Shown here piece after piece: positions 8,653 through 17,465 of a stretch of 46,225 nucleotides of DNA. Source of the stretch: Leptospirillum sp. (GTDB lineage: Bacteria > Nitrospirota > Leptospirillia > Leptospirillales > Leptospirillaceae); the NCBI GenBank assembly GCA_027315205.1, contig DAHUYM010000012.1:1-46225 (forward strand). The letters run 5' to 3'. Below the pieces are notes generated by a model that was given only the letters and a program-made list of their open reading frames with translations, did no database searches and was not told the origin of the DNA. A program made the position numbers and the translations under genes. How positions within the stretch are numbered: the first letter of the stretch is position 1; each line of letters starts with the position of its first letter.

Positions 8653-9446
8653 TTTTCTCCCCTACCAAAGGCTTTTGTGTGTTTGAATGTTTCATCCCGG
8701 GCTTCAGTGAAGCGGTATCCCACACGCCAGAGAGTTTTGATGGACATCGCGCCTTTTGTGGAGCGTTCGATCTTTTTCCTGAGCGCATAGACATGGACTG
8801 CGACATTGTTGTCGCTGATTTTCTCCGCACGCCTTTTCCAGATCTCCCGGATGAGGTCGGATTTGCGGACCACCTTTCCCCTGTTCACCACAAGGCAGGA
8901 CAGGATCTGGAATTCGATGGGCGTAAGCCGGATCATCTGCCCCTTGCAGAGGATCGAACAGGTCGCCCGATAAAATACGATCCCTTCGTCCGTGAGCTCC
9001 GGAACCGGAGGAACAACCTCTTTGCCGGTTTCAAAGCGCCTTTGAAGAGCCCTGAGCCTGGAAACGAACTCCCTGACGCCAAAGGGCTTTATAAGGTAGC
9101 CGTCGGCTCCCTCTTCCAAAACCTGAATTTTTCGACTGACATCGTCTTTCGCCAGGATCGCCAGAATGGGAATGGTTTTCCATGCCGGCCTCTTCCGGAT
9201 CGAACGGATCAGGCCGAACCCGTCGAACCGTTCCGAATCCAGGTCGACGACAATGATTCGGAGATCGTGTTTTCCCATGTATTGCTGGTACAGGATGTCG
9301 TTGATATCCTCCGGGTCCCGGGTGGCAAGGACCTTTACATTGAGCCCTGTCAGTTCCGGATCGCAAAATAGCGGCTCGTCGTTTCCGCAGAAGAGCAAGG
9401 AAGGCGTCACAACGGATTCGGGGTTTTTTTCGATTTCCCTGCCCAT
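8649..9446 (-). CDS. OmpR-type response regulator with degenerate receiver
   Basis: A 265-residue two-domain regulator. The receiver (about 14-128) keeps the phosphoacceptor-position Asp68 (VVDLD) and the Lys120 (LIKPFG). However, the acidic pocket reads NDE instead of DDE, and the switch Thr/Ser position after beta-4 reads Leu (PILAILAKDD), so signalling may be atypical. The C-terminal winged helix (about 155-250) is standard OmpR/PhoB type, with LTPIEFQILSCLVVN and the NNVAVHVYALRKKIE recognition-helix region. The ATG at 9446 has GGAG six bases upstream. No sensor kinase is adjacent. Its stop overlaps the start of exbB, so it is the first gene of the TonB-energizing operon and may regulate it or the TonB receptor; that role is inferred. 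Confidence 0.88.
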   Translation of the reverse strand: MGREIEKNPESVVTPSLLFCGNDEPLFCDPELTGLNVKVLATRDPEDINDILYQQYMGKHDLRIIVVDLDSERFDGFGLIRSIRKRPAWKTIPILAILAKDDVSRKIQVLEEGADGYLIKPFGVREFVSRLRALQRRFETGKEVVPPVPELTDEGIVFYRATCSILCKGQMIRLTPIEFQILSCLVVNRGKVVRKSDLIREIWKRRAEKISDNNVAVHVYALRKKIERSTKGAMSIKTLWRVGYRFTEARDETFKHTKAFGRGEK

Positions 9447-9746
9447 ATCCGACTCCGGAAAATCCTTTGCATTCAGATCTGAACAGAATCAGGGTAAGGA
9501 AATTTGGCGTGCCGTCAACGGGAACGGTATGCAAAAAGTCGGCTCAACTCATTTTGAAGACGATAAACGCCGAATGTGAACGCGTGGTCAAAAAATTATT
9601 AAGAAGTTCTTGTCAGGGAGTTCTTCCCGGGGGAACGGCACGGTCGGTCAGGTGGGCACGGAAGGGGGAGAAGGTTGGATATACCTCGAACGCATGGCCA
9701 GTGGGGAGCACGGGGGAGACCATACCACCGCTTCGCTTATTTGGCG
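9447..9746. other. Intergenic region without gene
   Basis: Three hundred bases between the regulator start and the stop of the cyclic-di-GMP gene. It holds only short unsupported frames and a small self-complementary run near 9601-9611. It must contain the promoter of the regulator-exbBD-tonB operon and the 3' end of the upstream transcript; neither is clear. Confidence 0.35.
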
Positions 9747-11831
9747 TTATCGACATCCTTTTAGATCGTTTTTCAAAAGTTCCGCCAGTTGGTCCGAAGG
9801 AAGCGGTCGCGTCATGTAAAACCCCTGGTACGCGTCACAATCCAAATCTTTGAGGATCGTGAACTGGTCCGTTGTCTCGACCCCTTCGGCGATGACCTGG
9901 AGGTTGAGACTGTGTCCCAGAGTAATGATGGTTCGGACAATCGCCGCATCGTTCGGGTTCTTGTCGATTTCTGCGATAAAGGACCGATCGATCTTCAACT
10001 TGTCGAGAGGAAATTGTTTCAAATACGCTAAACTCGAGTACCCTGTCCCGAAGTCGTCGATCGACACGTGGACCCCGTTCGAACGAATCCGGGACAGCGT
10101 TTTCATGGCACCTTCCGGATCGTGCATAAGCAATGATTCCGTAATTTCAAGATCGAGGCAATCGGGGTCGAGCCCAGTCTCCCTAAGCACCCCCATAATA
10201 ACGTCCGACAAGTCCTTCTGCAGAAACTGGACCGCGGAAATATTGACTGCGACACGAAAGCGGGGAAGTCCCGCATTTTGCCACTGCCTGGCTTCCCGGC
10301 ATGCCTGCTGTATGACCCAGGCACCCAAAGGCACGATCAACCCTGTATCCTCGGCCAACGGAATAAAATCGTGAGGGAGAAGAAGACCCCTTACCGGGTG
10401 CTCCCATCTGACGAGGGCTTCCACCGACTCGATGCATCCTGTCCGTATCGTGACTTTCGGTTGGTAGTGGAGTACGAATTCATCATTTTCGAGAGCCCTC
10501 CTGAGTTCGTTTTCCATCTCGATCCGGAGGTTCGCGTTGGCATTCATTGCCGCCGAAAAAAATTCGATATTGTTGGGTCCTTTGCTCTTGGCGTGGTACA
10601 TCGCGCTGTCCGCATTGACGAGGAGAGCGCGGAACGTCGTTCCGTCGTTCGGGTACATACTGATCCCGAAGCTGGCCGAAATGATCACCGGCTGGTCGTT
10701 GATCGTAAACGCCCTGGAGAGGCAGTCCCGTAAACGCTGAACGATTTCGTGCACTTTCCGGGGATCCCCCGGGTCATGCAGAACGATGACAAACTCGTCC
10801 CCTCCGATTCTCGAGACCGTATCGTCGGGTTTCAGCGGTTCGGACAGACAGGCGGCTACGTCACGGAGGAGCTTGTCTCCCGCATGATGTCCCATCGAAT
10901 CGTTGACACGCTTGAAACGGTCGAGGTCCAGGAAGATGAGAGGGAAACTTCCGGACGCCATGTTGGCGTGCCGGATGGCCTGTTCGACCCTGTCCTCCAG
11001 GAGCGTCCGGTTTGGCAGTTTTGTCAGGCCGTCGTGAAGAGCCAGATAATGCAACCGTTCGTTGGCGGCCTTGAGGGATCTCACGAGCCCCGCCGTCCGG
11101 GAGGCCAGATGGGAATCCACGAGAGACAGAATCAGCGTGATGGTCAAAATCATGAACGTGGCGAGTCCGATTGTTCCCGCCAGCCAGGTCGTGTCGATCG
11201 GTTCCGTTCCGACCCCGTTCATGTCGGAAGGGAAGCGGGCTGCGGCCATCCCCGTATAATGCATCCCGGTGATGGCGATCCCCATGACGACGGCACTCAG
11301 GATCTTTTTCTTCTGGAGGTTGCCGTTCGTTGCCTGGTTCAGGGAAAAGACGATGCGGAGAGCCACGATGGAAGCGACGATGGCGATGACGATCGACGAC
11401 GCGAACAACACAGGATCATACCGGATCTTCATGCTCATGTTCATGGCCTGCATGCCCGTGTAATGCATCGACGCAACGCCGAGGCCCATGAGCGAACTTC
11501 CGGCCAAAAGGCGGAACAGTCCTAGGTTTCTCCCGCTGACAATATAGAGCGCAAAACCGGAAACGCTGATCGCGATCATGAGGGAAAGAAAGGTGATCCC
11601 GGTGTTATAGGTGATCGGGACCGGAAGGCTGAACGCCAGCATGCCGATGAAATGCATCGACCAAATGCCGATTCCCATCGCACAGGCACCGCCCGAAAGC
11701 CATAAGAATCGCGCCTTTCCGGTCGTGCCCGCGATGCGCACGGCGAGACTGAACGCCGTATAGGATGCCATGACGGCGATAAAGACCGAAAGGAGGACGA
11801 GCCGGATATCATACGATCCGGACATGGTCAT
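9747..11831 (-). CDS. MHYT-GGDEF-EAL cyclic-di-GMP signalling protein
   Basis: A 694-residue inner-membrane protein. The N-terminal seven-helix MHYT sensor shows the repeated motif as SMHFIGM, SMHYTGM and GMHYTGM, thought to bind metal and sense a diatomic gas or redox signal. It is followed by a GGDEF domain with an intact RIGGDEF active site and RLRDCL-type elements, and an EAL domain with intact EALVRW, NISAVQF, DDFGTGYSS and AEGVE motifs. Both diguanylate cyclase and phosphodiesterase activities are therefore possible; which dominates cannot be read from sequence. I chose the ATG at 11831 because GAGGAG lies seven bases upstream; the frame is open to 11927 but that extension lacks a ribosome site. 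It is monocistronic as far as can be seen. Confidence 0.93.
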   Translation of the reverse strand: MTMSGSYDIRLVLLSVFIAVMASYTAFSLAVRIAGTTGKARFLWLSGGACAMGIGIWSMHFIGMLAFSLPVPITYNTGITFLSLMIAISVSGFALYIVSGRNLGLFRLLAGSSLMGLGVASMHYTGMQAMNMSMKIRYDPVLFASSIVIAIVASIVALRIVFSLNQATNGNLQKKKILSAVVMGIAITGMHYTGMAAARFPSDMNGVGTEPIDTTWLAGTIGLATFMILTITLILSLVDSHLASRTAGLVRSLKAANERLHYLALHDGLTKLPNRTLLEDRVEQAIRHANMASGSFPLIFLDLDRFKRVNDSMGHHAGDKLLRDVAACLSEPLKPDDTVSRIGGDEFVIVLHDPGDPRKVHEIVQRLRDCLSRAFTINDQPVIISASFGISMYPNDGTTFRALLVNADSAMYHAKSKGPNNIEFFSAAMNANANLRIEMENELRRALENDEFVLHYQPKVTIRTGCIESVEALVRWEHPVRGLLLPHDFIPLAEDTGLIVPLGAWVIQQACREARQWQNAGLPRFRVAVNISAVQFLQKDLSDVIMGVLRETGLDPDCLDLEITESLLMHDPEGAMKTLSRIRSNGVHVSIDDFGTGYSSLAYLKQFPLDKLKIDRSFIAEIDKNPNDAAIVRTIITLGHSLNLQVIAEGVETTDQFTILKDLDCDAYQGFYMTRPLPSDQLAELLKNDLKGCR

Positions 11832-12273
11832 GTGAGGGCTCCTCATGCGTTCCGGGGTCTCGACGGCTGAAACAGCGTCATCGAAATCAGGAAACGATAA
11901 TGCTCCGACCACCGGAGACCGATTCAAGAACAGAGGATTGATCGCACTTGCGAGAAAGCAATCATGAACGCAGTTTCATTATAGGATCACATGAAAAATA
12001 ATTTATAACTCTATATATAAATTATTTCTTTTGAATTTTTTTGTCAATGACATTCGAGTCTATTCCCAGAGAAGTGTCATCTCCCCGGTTGGGGGCACCG
12101 TGTATGCCTCCGCCCATGAAAGGGAGAAAAATCCTTAAGGAAAGGGAATGATCCGAAACGTCGGGGACGTGTGAAAACGAAGGGGGGGAGATAGGAGGAT
12201 CTCTGTCCGGGGCGGCCTCCCAGCGGATCGGGAAGCCGGTCCCTTCGACAAGAGATGTTTTAGCTCGAAAAAA
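11832..12273. other. Intergenic region containing an AT-rich inverted repeat
   Basis: 442 bases between the cyclic-di-GMP gene (start at its left end) and the stop of the TonB receptor. A strongly AT-rich patch (about 11990-12055) includes a perfect 10-bp inverted repeat, AATAATTTAT (11997-12006) and ATAAATTATT (12017-12026). It lies about 165 bp upstream of the MHYT gene's start and could be an operator or an AT-rich promoter element. No gene is seen. Confidence 0.45.
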
Positions 12274-15183
12274 CTAGAACGTGAACTTGACTCCGGCAAA
12301 CAGATTGACGGGTTCTCCCGGATACACGAAGAGGGTTTCGATATTCGAGCCCGTCGCATTCGAAGGTTCCAGTCCCGCGGGATTGTAGTAATTGGTGTTG
12401 AAGAGGTTATAGGCGTCGGCATAGAGACTCGCCGACTTGTACCAGCCCTTGGCCACCGGCAGGTCATACGATGCATAAAGGTCCGTCGTGAAATAGCCGG
12501 GGACGGTCTGCTGGGGATTGTCGGTACCGGAGACTCCACCGGAAAAGTCGACGACGTTCATCATGCCCGTGTACCTCTCGTCGATCGTGATGTGATAGGG
12601 GCCGTGATCGTAAGAGATCGCGAGGTTCCCCATGTCGAGAGGAATAAATGGAACCATGTCCCCCGCAAAATTCAACGTCCCGTTCGGGGTATTTCCGAGT
12701 ATCCCGTATAGATACGTGAAATTGGCCGACCCGGTGAATCCGTAGCCGAAATCGTACTTTCCTTCTGCTTCGATCCCCTGCTGCCGGGCCTGGCCGACAT
12801 TTTCATACTGGGTGTATGTCGTAGTGCCTGAGGTAAAGGGAAGCGCGACGGGCATGTTCGAGATGTAGTCGCTGAACACATCCAGGGAGGCAAAGCTTTT
12901 TTCAGTGCTGTATCGTGCTCCGACGCTCAGGTCCCACACGGTCTCGGGGGTGACTCCCCCAACCAGCTGACCCGGAGCGAACCCCTTGTATGCGAAGATC
13001 GCGGGGGGCGCGAAGGACTCTCCTCCGTTGACATAAAGCTTCCAGTGGTCGCTCGGGTAGATATTCAACCCCACGTGAGGCATGGGGATCAGCATCGCGG
13101 CTCCGTTGCTCACGCCGACTCCGCCTCCCCCGGTATACGTACCGCCACCGGTAAACAGGCTCCATTGGTCCGCGGGAACCTGATCGTTAAAGTACTGTGC
13201 GATGCTCGCCACCCGGAAACCCGCATTCAGAAGCACCTGTTTCACGGGACGGTAATGGTCTTCAAGATATCCGACGATCGATGTCTGGGAATAGATGGCA
13301 TTGACGGTACCCCCGACAATGTTGTTCGAAAACATGGGATCGGTGTAGTAGTGGTAGGTGGCGTACTGGCCCTTCATGCCCAGGTAGACATTGTCGTTTT
13401 TAAAGAGTTTGAATTTGACCTCGGCAATGTCCCCGGTCTTGAATCCTTCGGCCTGATAGTAGTTCTGCAGGAACTGATACCCCAACTGGTTGCTGAAGTT
13501 CGGATTGATGGACTGGTACAGGGACGTGCTGCTCGATGATCCGGGAGTACACGTGCCGTTGTTGCAGGATCCGAACCCCGCCGGCATGCTTGTGTCTCCC
13601 CGTGGTTCCACATTGGCGTAAAGGGAATTCTTGATCCGGATGGACGGGGTGATCTGGTCCTTGAACCCCAGGTCCAGCATAAACCGGGCGTAATCCCAGT
13701 TCTTGTAGAACGGGGCGTTGGGAGTCGTCCCGGGATTCGAGGGGTTGGAATAGCTGGCGCCGCCATTGAACGAAGGACCCTGGGAATTATAGTTGGCAAG
13801 GGAAACGGATGCCCCCCGGTCGTAGTTCTTGTAGTTCGCCGTGGCGAGAAAATAGATTTTCCCGTTGTTCAGATATTTGGTCAGGTTCCCGTAATATTGA
13901 TATTCGGTAAGGGGCGTGAACTCCCTGAACCCGTCCTGGTTAAGGATGGTGAAATCGTTGTACGCGCCGACGTTCGTATCCGGACTGATTCCGGAATTGT
14001 TGACATAGCTCGCGTAATAAAGCCCGTAGGATCCGCCGCCGCTGTTGATGGTCTGGTAGGCGTCCTGGGTCGGTTCGATCAGATGGAAATCGATCGCGCA
14101 CCCTGCGGCGTAGTTTCCTGTCTGCCGGGAGGTTGTCACACCTCTTTCGACCGTGGCCGACTTGATATCGGTATTCATGATGCCCAGATCGTAAATCTCG
14201 CCGCCGTCCGCTTCAATGTTCATCGGAACCCCGTCGATCGAGACTTCGATGCCGGCCGTACCGGTGGTCGTCGTGTTCGCTCCTCCGACCGTGTATCCGC
14301 GGCAGGACATGTAGTTCATTCCGCCTGAGATCCCCTGGCTGCCGGAGCGCGAGAAGTATTCGATACCGGGCGTGTTCTGCATGAGTGTGTAGACTGCCCC
14401 GGTCGTCAGGTTCTGTTGGAATTTCTTCTGGTCGACGATGGAAATGGCACCGGTCGTATCCCGTATCTTCTTGTCGCCTTCGGCGCTGATCTCGGCTTGG
14501 GCCATGCGGTTAATTTCGAGAGCGATATCCTGTCGGGTTTTACCCGTGACATCAAGTGTCACCGTGACAGGCTTGAAGCCCCGTTTCGTTACCTGCATGA
14601 AATATCGCCCGGCAGGGATCTCGTCCAGCGCATACTGGCCTTTTGAGTTCGAGTGCACGGTGTAGATTTCACCCGTTTTCGTATTCTTGATCCTGATTCC
14701 CACCGAAACCGCCTGCCGGGTGTGTCCCTGTTGCTGGTACACCATCCCGACGATATCGGACAAGCCTGCCGAAAGAGGTGTCACTCTGAAATCGATTTCT
14801 CCAACGGTTCCTTCTTTCAGCAGACCTTCCTTTCTTTCCTGGGAAAACTTTTCCCCTCCGGCATTGATGACATAGTCGCCCGGCGGAAGGGACGTGAAGA
14901 TATACCCCCCCTGCGTGCTGGTCTTTTCCTGGATCGATACCCCCGTTTTCCGGTCGGTGATCGTGACCGGAACGTCGGACAGGGGCTTACCGTCCTTCGA
15001 GGACCGGATGATCCCGTACAGTGTCGAGGTCGGAACACTCTTCGAAGATACTCCGGATGGGGAAGCCGTCACGGGGTCGGCCAGAACGACAGTCGGCAGA
15101 AACGGTTCCAGGACAAAAACGAGGACAGCAAGGGTCCAGGGAAACACACGTCCCCTGCTCTCCTTTATGGGAAGGATTTTCAT
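12274..15183 (-). CDS. TonB-dependent outer-membrane receptor with two N-terminal carboxypeptidase-regulatory-like domains
   Basis: A 969-residue outer-membrane receptor. Order: signal peptide (1 to about 35); two Ig-like carboxypeptidase-regulatory repeats (about 50-115 and 130-210, each with GxYxxxxxPxGxYxxxV character); a plug domain (about 225-380) with YTLMQNTPGIEY and a conserved ERGVTTSRQTGNYAAG block; then a 22-strand type beta-barrel rich in aromatic and Asn residues, ending in the C-terminal FTF that outer-membrane proteins use for assembly. A cysteine in the plug (SCRGY) and another at AAGCAID are unusual and could form a disulfide. The ATG has GGAG seven bases upstream. The substrate is unknown (ferric chelate, cobalamin or other). 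TonB-ExbBD at 6.9-8.7 kb is the likely energy source. Confidence 0.9.
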   Translation of the reverse strand: MKILPIKESRGRVFPWTLAVLVFVLEPFLPTVVLADPVTASPSGVSSKSVPTSTLYGIIRSSKDGKPLSDVPVTITDRKTGVSIQEKTSTQGGYIFTSLPPGDYVINAGGEKFSQERKEGLLKEGTVGEIDFRVTPLSAGLSDIVGMVYQQQGHTRQAVSVGIRIKNTKTGEIYTVHSNSKGQYALDEIPAGRYFMQVTKRGFKPVTVTLDVTGKTRQDIALEINRMAQAEISAEGDKKIRDTTGAISIVDQKKFQQNLTTGAVYTLMQNTPGIEYFSRSGSQGISGGMNYMSCRGYTVGGANTTTTGTAGIEVSIDGVPMNIEADGGEIYDLGIMNTDIKSATVERGVTTSRQTGNYAAGCAIDFHLIEPTQDAYQTINSGGGSYGLYYASYVNNSGISPDTNVGAYNDFTILNQDGFREFTPLTEYQYYGNLTKYLNNGKIYFLATANYKNYDRGASVSLANYNSQGPSFNGGASYSNPSNPGTTPNAPFYKNWDYARFMLDLGFKDQITPSIRIKNSLYANVEPRGDTSMPAGFGSCNNGTCTPGSSSSTSLYQSINPNFSNQLGYQFLQNYYQAEGFKTGDIAEVKFKLFKNDNVYLGMKGQYATYHYYTDPMFSNNIVGGTVNAIYSQTSIVGYLEDHYRPVKQVLLNAGFRVASIAQYFNDQVPADQWSLFTGGGTYTGGGGVGVSNGAAMLIPMPHVGLNIYPSDHWKLYVNGGESFAPPAIFAYKGFAPGQLVGGVTPETVWDLSVGARYSTEKSFASLDVFSDYISNMPVALPFTSGTTTYTQYENVGQARQQGIEAEGKYDFGYGFTGSANFTYLYGILGNTPNGTLNFAGDMVPFIPLDMGNLAISYDHGPYHITIDERYTGMMNVVDFSGGVSGTDNPQQTVPGYFTTDLYASYDLPVAKGWYKSASLYADAYNLFNTNYYNPAGLEPSNATGSNIETLFVYPGEPVNLFAGVKFTF

Positions 15184-15478
15184 CGCATAGCTCCAAAAGG
15201 TTGAATTTTTAGGGAGTCCGGGTTACTAACGCCAACGGCGTGTGAGATTAGTGAAGGCGTGTCACGGGGAAATCAAAGAATTCTGAAGAACCCCACTGCG
15301 ATCGGGAGGCGGAACAGCAATAAAGGGTCAAGAGAACTGGAATGGCATGGTTACGAAGATCTAAAGATGGGGGGCTCGTGCTAGAGAAACGGACGGGAAT
15401 GGTTCATGTAAGGTGACGAGGGTCGACGATCGGTTTTGGATCTGTTCGCAAGTTCGTAGCGGGGAAACTGAATTATGG

Positions 15479-15538
15479 TTGGTGCCGAAGGCGGGACTCG
15501 AACCCGCACGAGGTTGCCCTCACTAGACCCTGAATCTA
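15479..15538 (-). repeat. Partial tRNA-Leu copy (attL/attR-like direct repeat)
   Basis: It matches the intact tRNA-Leu gene from the anticodon loop to the 3' CCA, then diverges. It lacks the 5' acceptor strand, D arm and half the anticodon stem, so it cannot make a tRNA. Confidence 0.85.
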
Positions 15539-15667
15539 AAACCGCCCCTTTCTAAGCCATGCGTAAATAATATTTCCTGCACCAAAGCCATTCTGAATTA
15601 ATGTGCATGGAACATAATTTAATCTGCTTCAGCATTCGAGCGTGGGAAAAATTGTCACTCTTGCGGC

Positions 15668-15695
15668 TTGACTTTTATATCTTAATAGGTATAAT
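15668..15695 (+). promoter_or_regulatory. higBA promoter with overlapping operator-like palindrome
   Basis: TTGACT (15668-15673), a 16-bp spacer and TATAAT (15690-15695) form a near-consensus sigma-70 promoter. TTATATCT (15675-15682) and AGGTATAA (15687-15694) form an inverted repeat matching at 7 of 8 positions, placed across the spacer and -10, as expected for autorepression by the HTH antitoxin. The toxin ATG starts only 7 nt after the -10, so the mRNA may be leaderless. Confidence 0.7.
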
Positions 15696-15701
15696 CCAGG
15701 T

Positions 15702-16070
15702 ATGAAAAAAGTCCCCGGCGTGAAACCCCTCCACTGGGTGGGATCGTCCAAGAAAGATCTCATGTCCATGCCGAAGAACGTGATCGATGAATTTGGATTT
15801 GCCCTTTTCCTGGCCCAAACAGGCCAAAAGCATCCTCAGGCCAAACCCCTTGCCGGCTTTGGGGCAGCAGACATTCTGGAAGTGGTTGAGAGCGATGCCG
15901 ATGGCACATTCCGGGCCATATACACGGTTCGCTTTCCGTCTGCAGTATATGTGCTGCATTGTTTCCAAAAAAAATCCCACAAGGGAATCGCAACCCCTAA
16001 ACAGGATAGCGATCTGATCAGACAAAGATTAAGACAAATCGAACTTCAGCATAAAGGAATCAAGCGATGA
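15702..16070 (+). CDS. higB: Type II toxin, HigB/RelE superfamily (Gp49-like)
   Basis: A 122-residue protein of the phage Gp49-like HigB group, ribosome-dependent mRNA interferases of the RelE fold. Family features seen: the N-terminal HWVGSSKKDL strand, an amphipathic FGFALFLAQ helix, the central KPLAGFG, the EVVESDADGTFRAIYTV sheet, and the C-terminal VLHCFQKKSHKGIATPKQD block that contains the putative active-site basic residues. The conserved N-terminal motif requires the start at 15702, even though the promoter -10 is only 7 nt away, which points to leaderless translation. It overlaps the antitoxin gene by four bases (ATGA). The toxin-first order is typical of higBA. Confidence 0.87.
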   Translation: MKKVPGVKPLHWVGSSKKDLMSMPKNVIDEFGFALFLAQTGQKHPQAKPLAGFGAADILEVVESDADGTFRAIYTVRFPSAVYVLHCFQKKSHKGIATPKQDSDLIRQRLRQIELQHKGIKR

Positions 16071-16405
16071 ACCATGCAGAGGAAGAGCCCGCATTTGAAA
16101 AGAGTTCGGGAAATGTCTACGCCGATCTCGGAGTTCCGGATGCAGAGGAAATGCTAGTCAAGGCTCGTCTCGTATCTCGAATTGCCGAAGTCATGACAAA
16201 ACGGAAACTGACCCAGGTTGAGGCCGCCAAGATTTTAGAAATGCCCCAACCCAAGATTTCCAATATGCTTAGAGGGCATTTCCGTGGGATTTCTCAGACC
16301 AAAATGATCGAATGCCTGACAAGACTGGGACTCGATGTCGAGATAGTGGTCAAAAAAGAAGAGCACTCTGGAGAAACGGGTCATATTTCGGTTGTATTTG
16401 CTTGA
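16067..16405 (+). CDS. higA: HigA-like antitoxin, XRE-family HTH (HTH_37 type)
   Basis: A 112-residue helix-turn-helix protein. The HTH is clear at about 46-75: KRKLTQVEAAKILEMPQPKISNMLRG. The C-terminal part with FRGISQTKMIECLTRLGLDVEI is characteristic of the antitoxins paired with Gp49-like toxins. The ATG overlaps the toxin's TGA. It should bind the toxin and repress the shared promoter, for which a palindrome over the -10 box is a good candidate operator. Codon and base use are more A+T-rich than chromosomal neighbours, consistent with acquisition with the tRNA-flanked segment. Confidence 0.87.
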   Translation: MNHAEEEPAFEKSSGNVYADLGVPDAEEMLVKARLVSRIAEVMTKRKLTQVEAAKILEMPQPKISNMLRGHFRGISQTKMIECLTRLGLDVEIVVKKEEHSGETGHISVVFA

Positions 16406-16671
16406 TGACCCAATAACTACTTACATACCAAGATCTGGCAATGATTTTGGGAATGACCCGGGGAATTCTTCAGGTCCCTTTCCTCAAATCCCCGCATACT
16501 CTTCTGCCGGTCCTGAAATTCCCGAATCCAGACTCATTTACTGGCATCCTGAAGTCGTTCAACTCTGGATCGATAATCTCTCTGGTGGATTGACTGAAAT
16601 CTCGAAACTCTTCACTCTTGATCATTCCGCCCATCCCCCATTCTTTTGATGCGATGATAAATAGATGGGAC

Positions 16672-16830
16672 AACAAGAGCCAGTTCGTGCCTGACGGCTC
16701 TGTCGGGGATACTGATTTCAGTCTTTGGCATGGTACTCGGCAAAGTCCTTTTCCTGCAGTGTCGCCAGAACCCTGTTTCCCAGTTTTGTCTTTTTCCATG
16801 TCCCGATATAGATGTGTGCGATGTGGGCAC
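16672..16830 (-). pseudogene. Decayed zinc-ribbon transposase fragment
   Basis: Two minus-strand frames joined by a frameshift near 16775 recall the N-terminal zinc ribbon of IS1-like transposases. They read KCPHRTHLYRDMEKDKTGKQ, then GFWRHCRKRTLPSTMPKTE and a helical PDRAVRHELALV stretch. One cysteine of the usual CPHC pair is missing. The rest of the transposase is absent. The match is from memory of the general CPHC...GKxRxGKQRF...C..C..TF pattern, so the call is tentative. The remaining bases from 16406 to the tRNA show no intact gene. Confidence 0.4.
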
Positions 16831-16981
16831 TTTTTTCTTATCTGGACTTCCAAATTTTCTGACTGGTTTTTTCGGATGATCGCCATGGTGTTTTCCCCAG
16901 TTTTTACGCGTCACTGTGGAAAATTCGACCTTGGAAATCAAGAATTATTTTGGATTTTTTTCAGAGAGTGGCTTAAATACT

Positions 16982-17067
16982 TGGTGCCGAAGGCGGGACT
17001 CGAACCCGCACGAGGTTGCCCTCACTAGACCCTGAACCTAGCGTGTCTACCATTCCACCACTTCGGC
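16982..17067 (-). tRNA. tRNA-Leu (anticodon CAG)
   Basis: 86 nt including encoded CCA (16982-16984). The acceptor GCCGAAG (17067-17061) pairs with CTTCGGC; the discriminator is A. The D loop is GGAATGGTAGAC; the anticodon stem/loop is CTAGG-TTCAGGG-TCTAG with anticodon CAG; there is a long class II variable arm (GAGGGCAACCTC) and a T loop GTTCGAGTC. Its 3' half is duplicated at 15479-15538. Confidence 0.95.
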
Positions 17068-17465
17068 ATGTCGATGGGAAAAACAGCTCCAGAACAGAGC
17101 TAGAGCAGCGTTTGATGATACATGAGATGCGTGCGTCTTTCAATAATTGATCAGAGGAGCGAAACAAGGAGGAACACGGTTCGGTGGGAACCCAAAACGA
17201 CCAGAACTCATGGCTTCAAGTGGGAAGTTTTGGACAGGTCTGGCTATAGACCAAGATCAGGGCAATCCTAGTCCGCGCTTTATACCCCGATGAGAAAAGG
17301 GCTTGCCGCTTATGGGTATCATCACCTGGTCCGGTCCGCGCAGTTTAAAAAACTGGGCAGTCCGTTTACCCATGGGGATCGACTCCCGCAGCCCCTAGTT
17401 GTCAGGGTGCCCTTTTCACCATCGTTAACGGGTTCACCACACAAACCGGAATCTGAATTTGTGAG
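17068..17465. other. Intergenic region without gene
   Basis: About 400 bases between the 5' end of tRNA-Leu and the stop of the first PEP-CTERM gene. Short frames here encode nothing recognisable. The tRNA promoter should lie near 17070-17120. Confidence 0.4.

Larger units (their letters stand above)
15479..16980. mobile_element. Small island bounded by tRNA-Leu 3'-end repeats (att-like)
   Basis: Bases 15479-15534 are identical to 16981-17036 (56 bp; 59 of 60 to 15538/17040). The right copy is the 3' half of an intact tRNA-Leu gene, from the anticodon loop to CCA; the left copy is only that half. This is the footprint of site-specific integration into a tRNA 3' end. The 1,502-bp segment is visibly richer in A+T than its flanks. 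It holds a HigBA pair and a decayed transposase but no integrase, so it is probably a shrunken remnant of a larger element. The repeats are observed; the integration history is inferred. Confidence 0.65.

Noticed and set aside
7294-8790. A 498-codon plus-strand open frame
   Set aside because: It is antisense to tonB, exbD and exbB, which have clear family motifs and coupled starts.
15479-15538. A second functional tRNA-Leu gene
   Set aside because: Only the 3' half is present; the acceptor and D arms cannot form.
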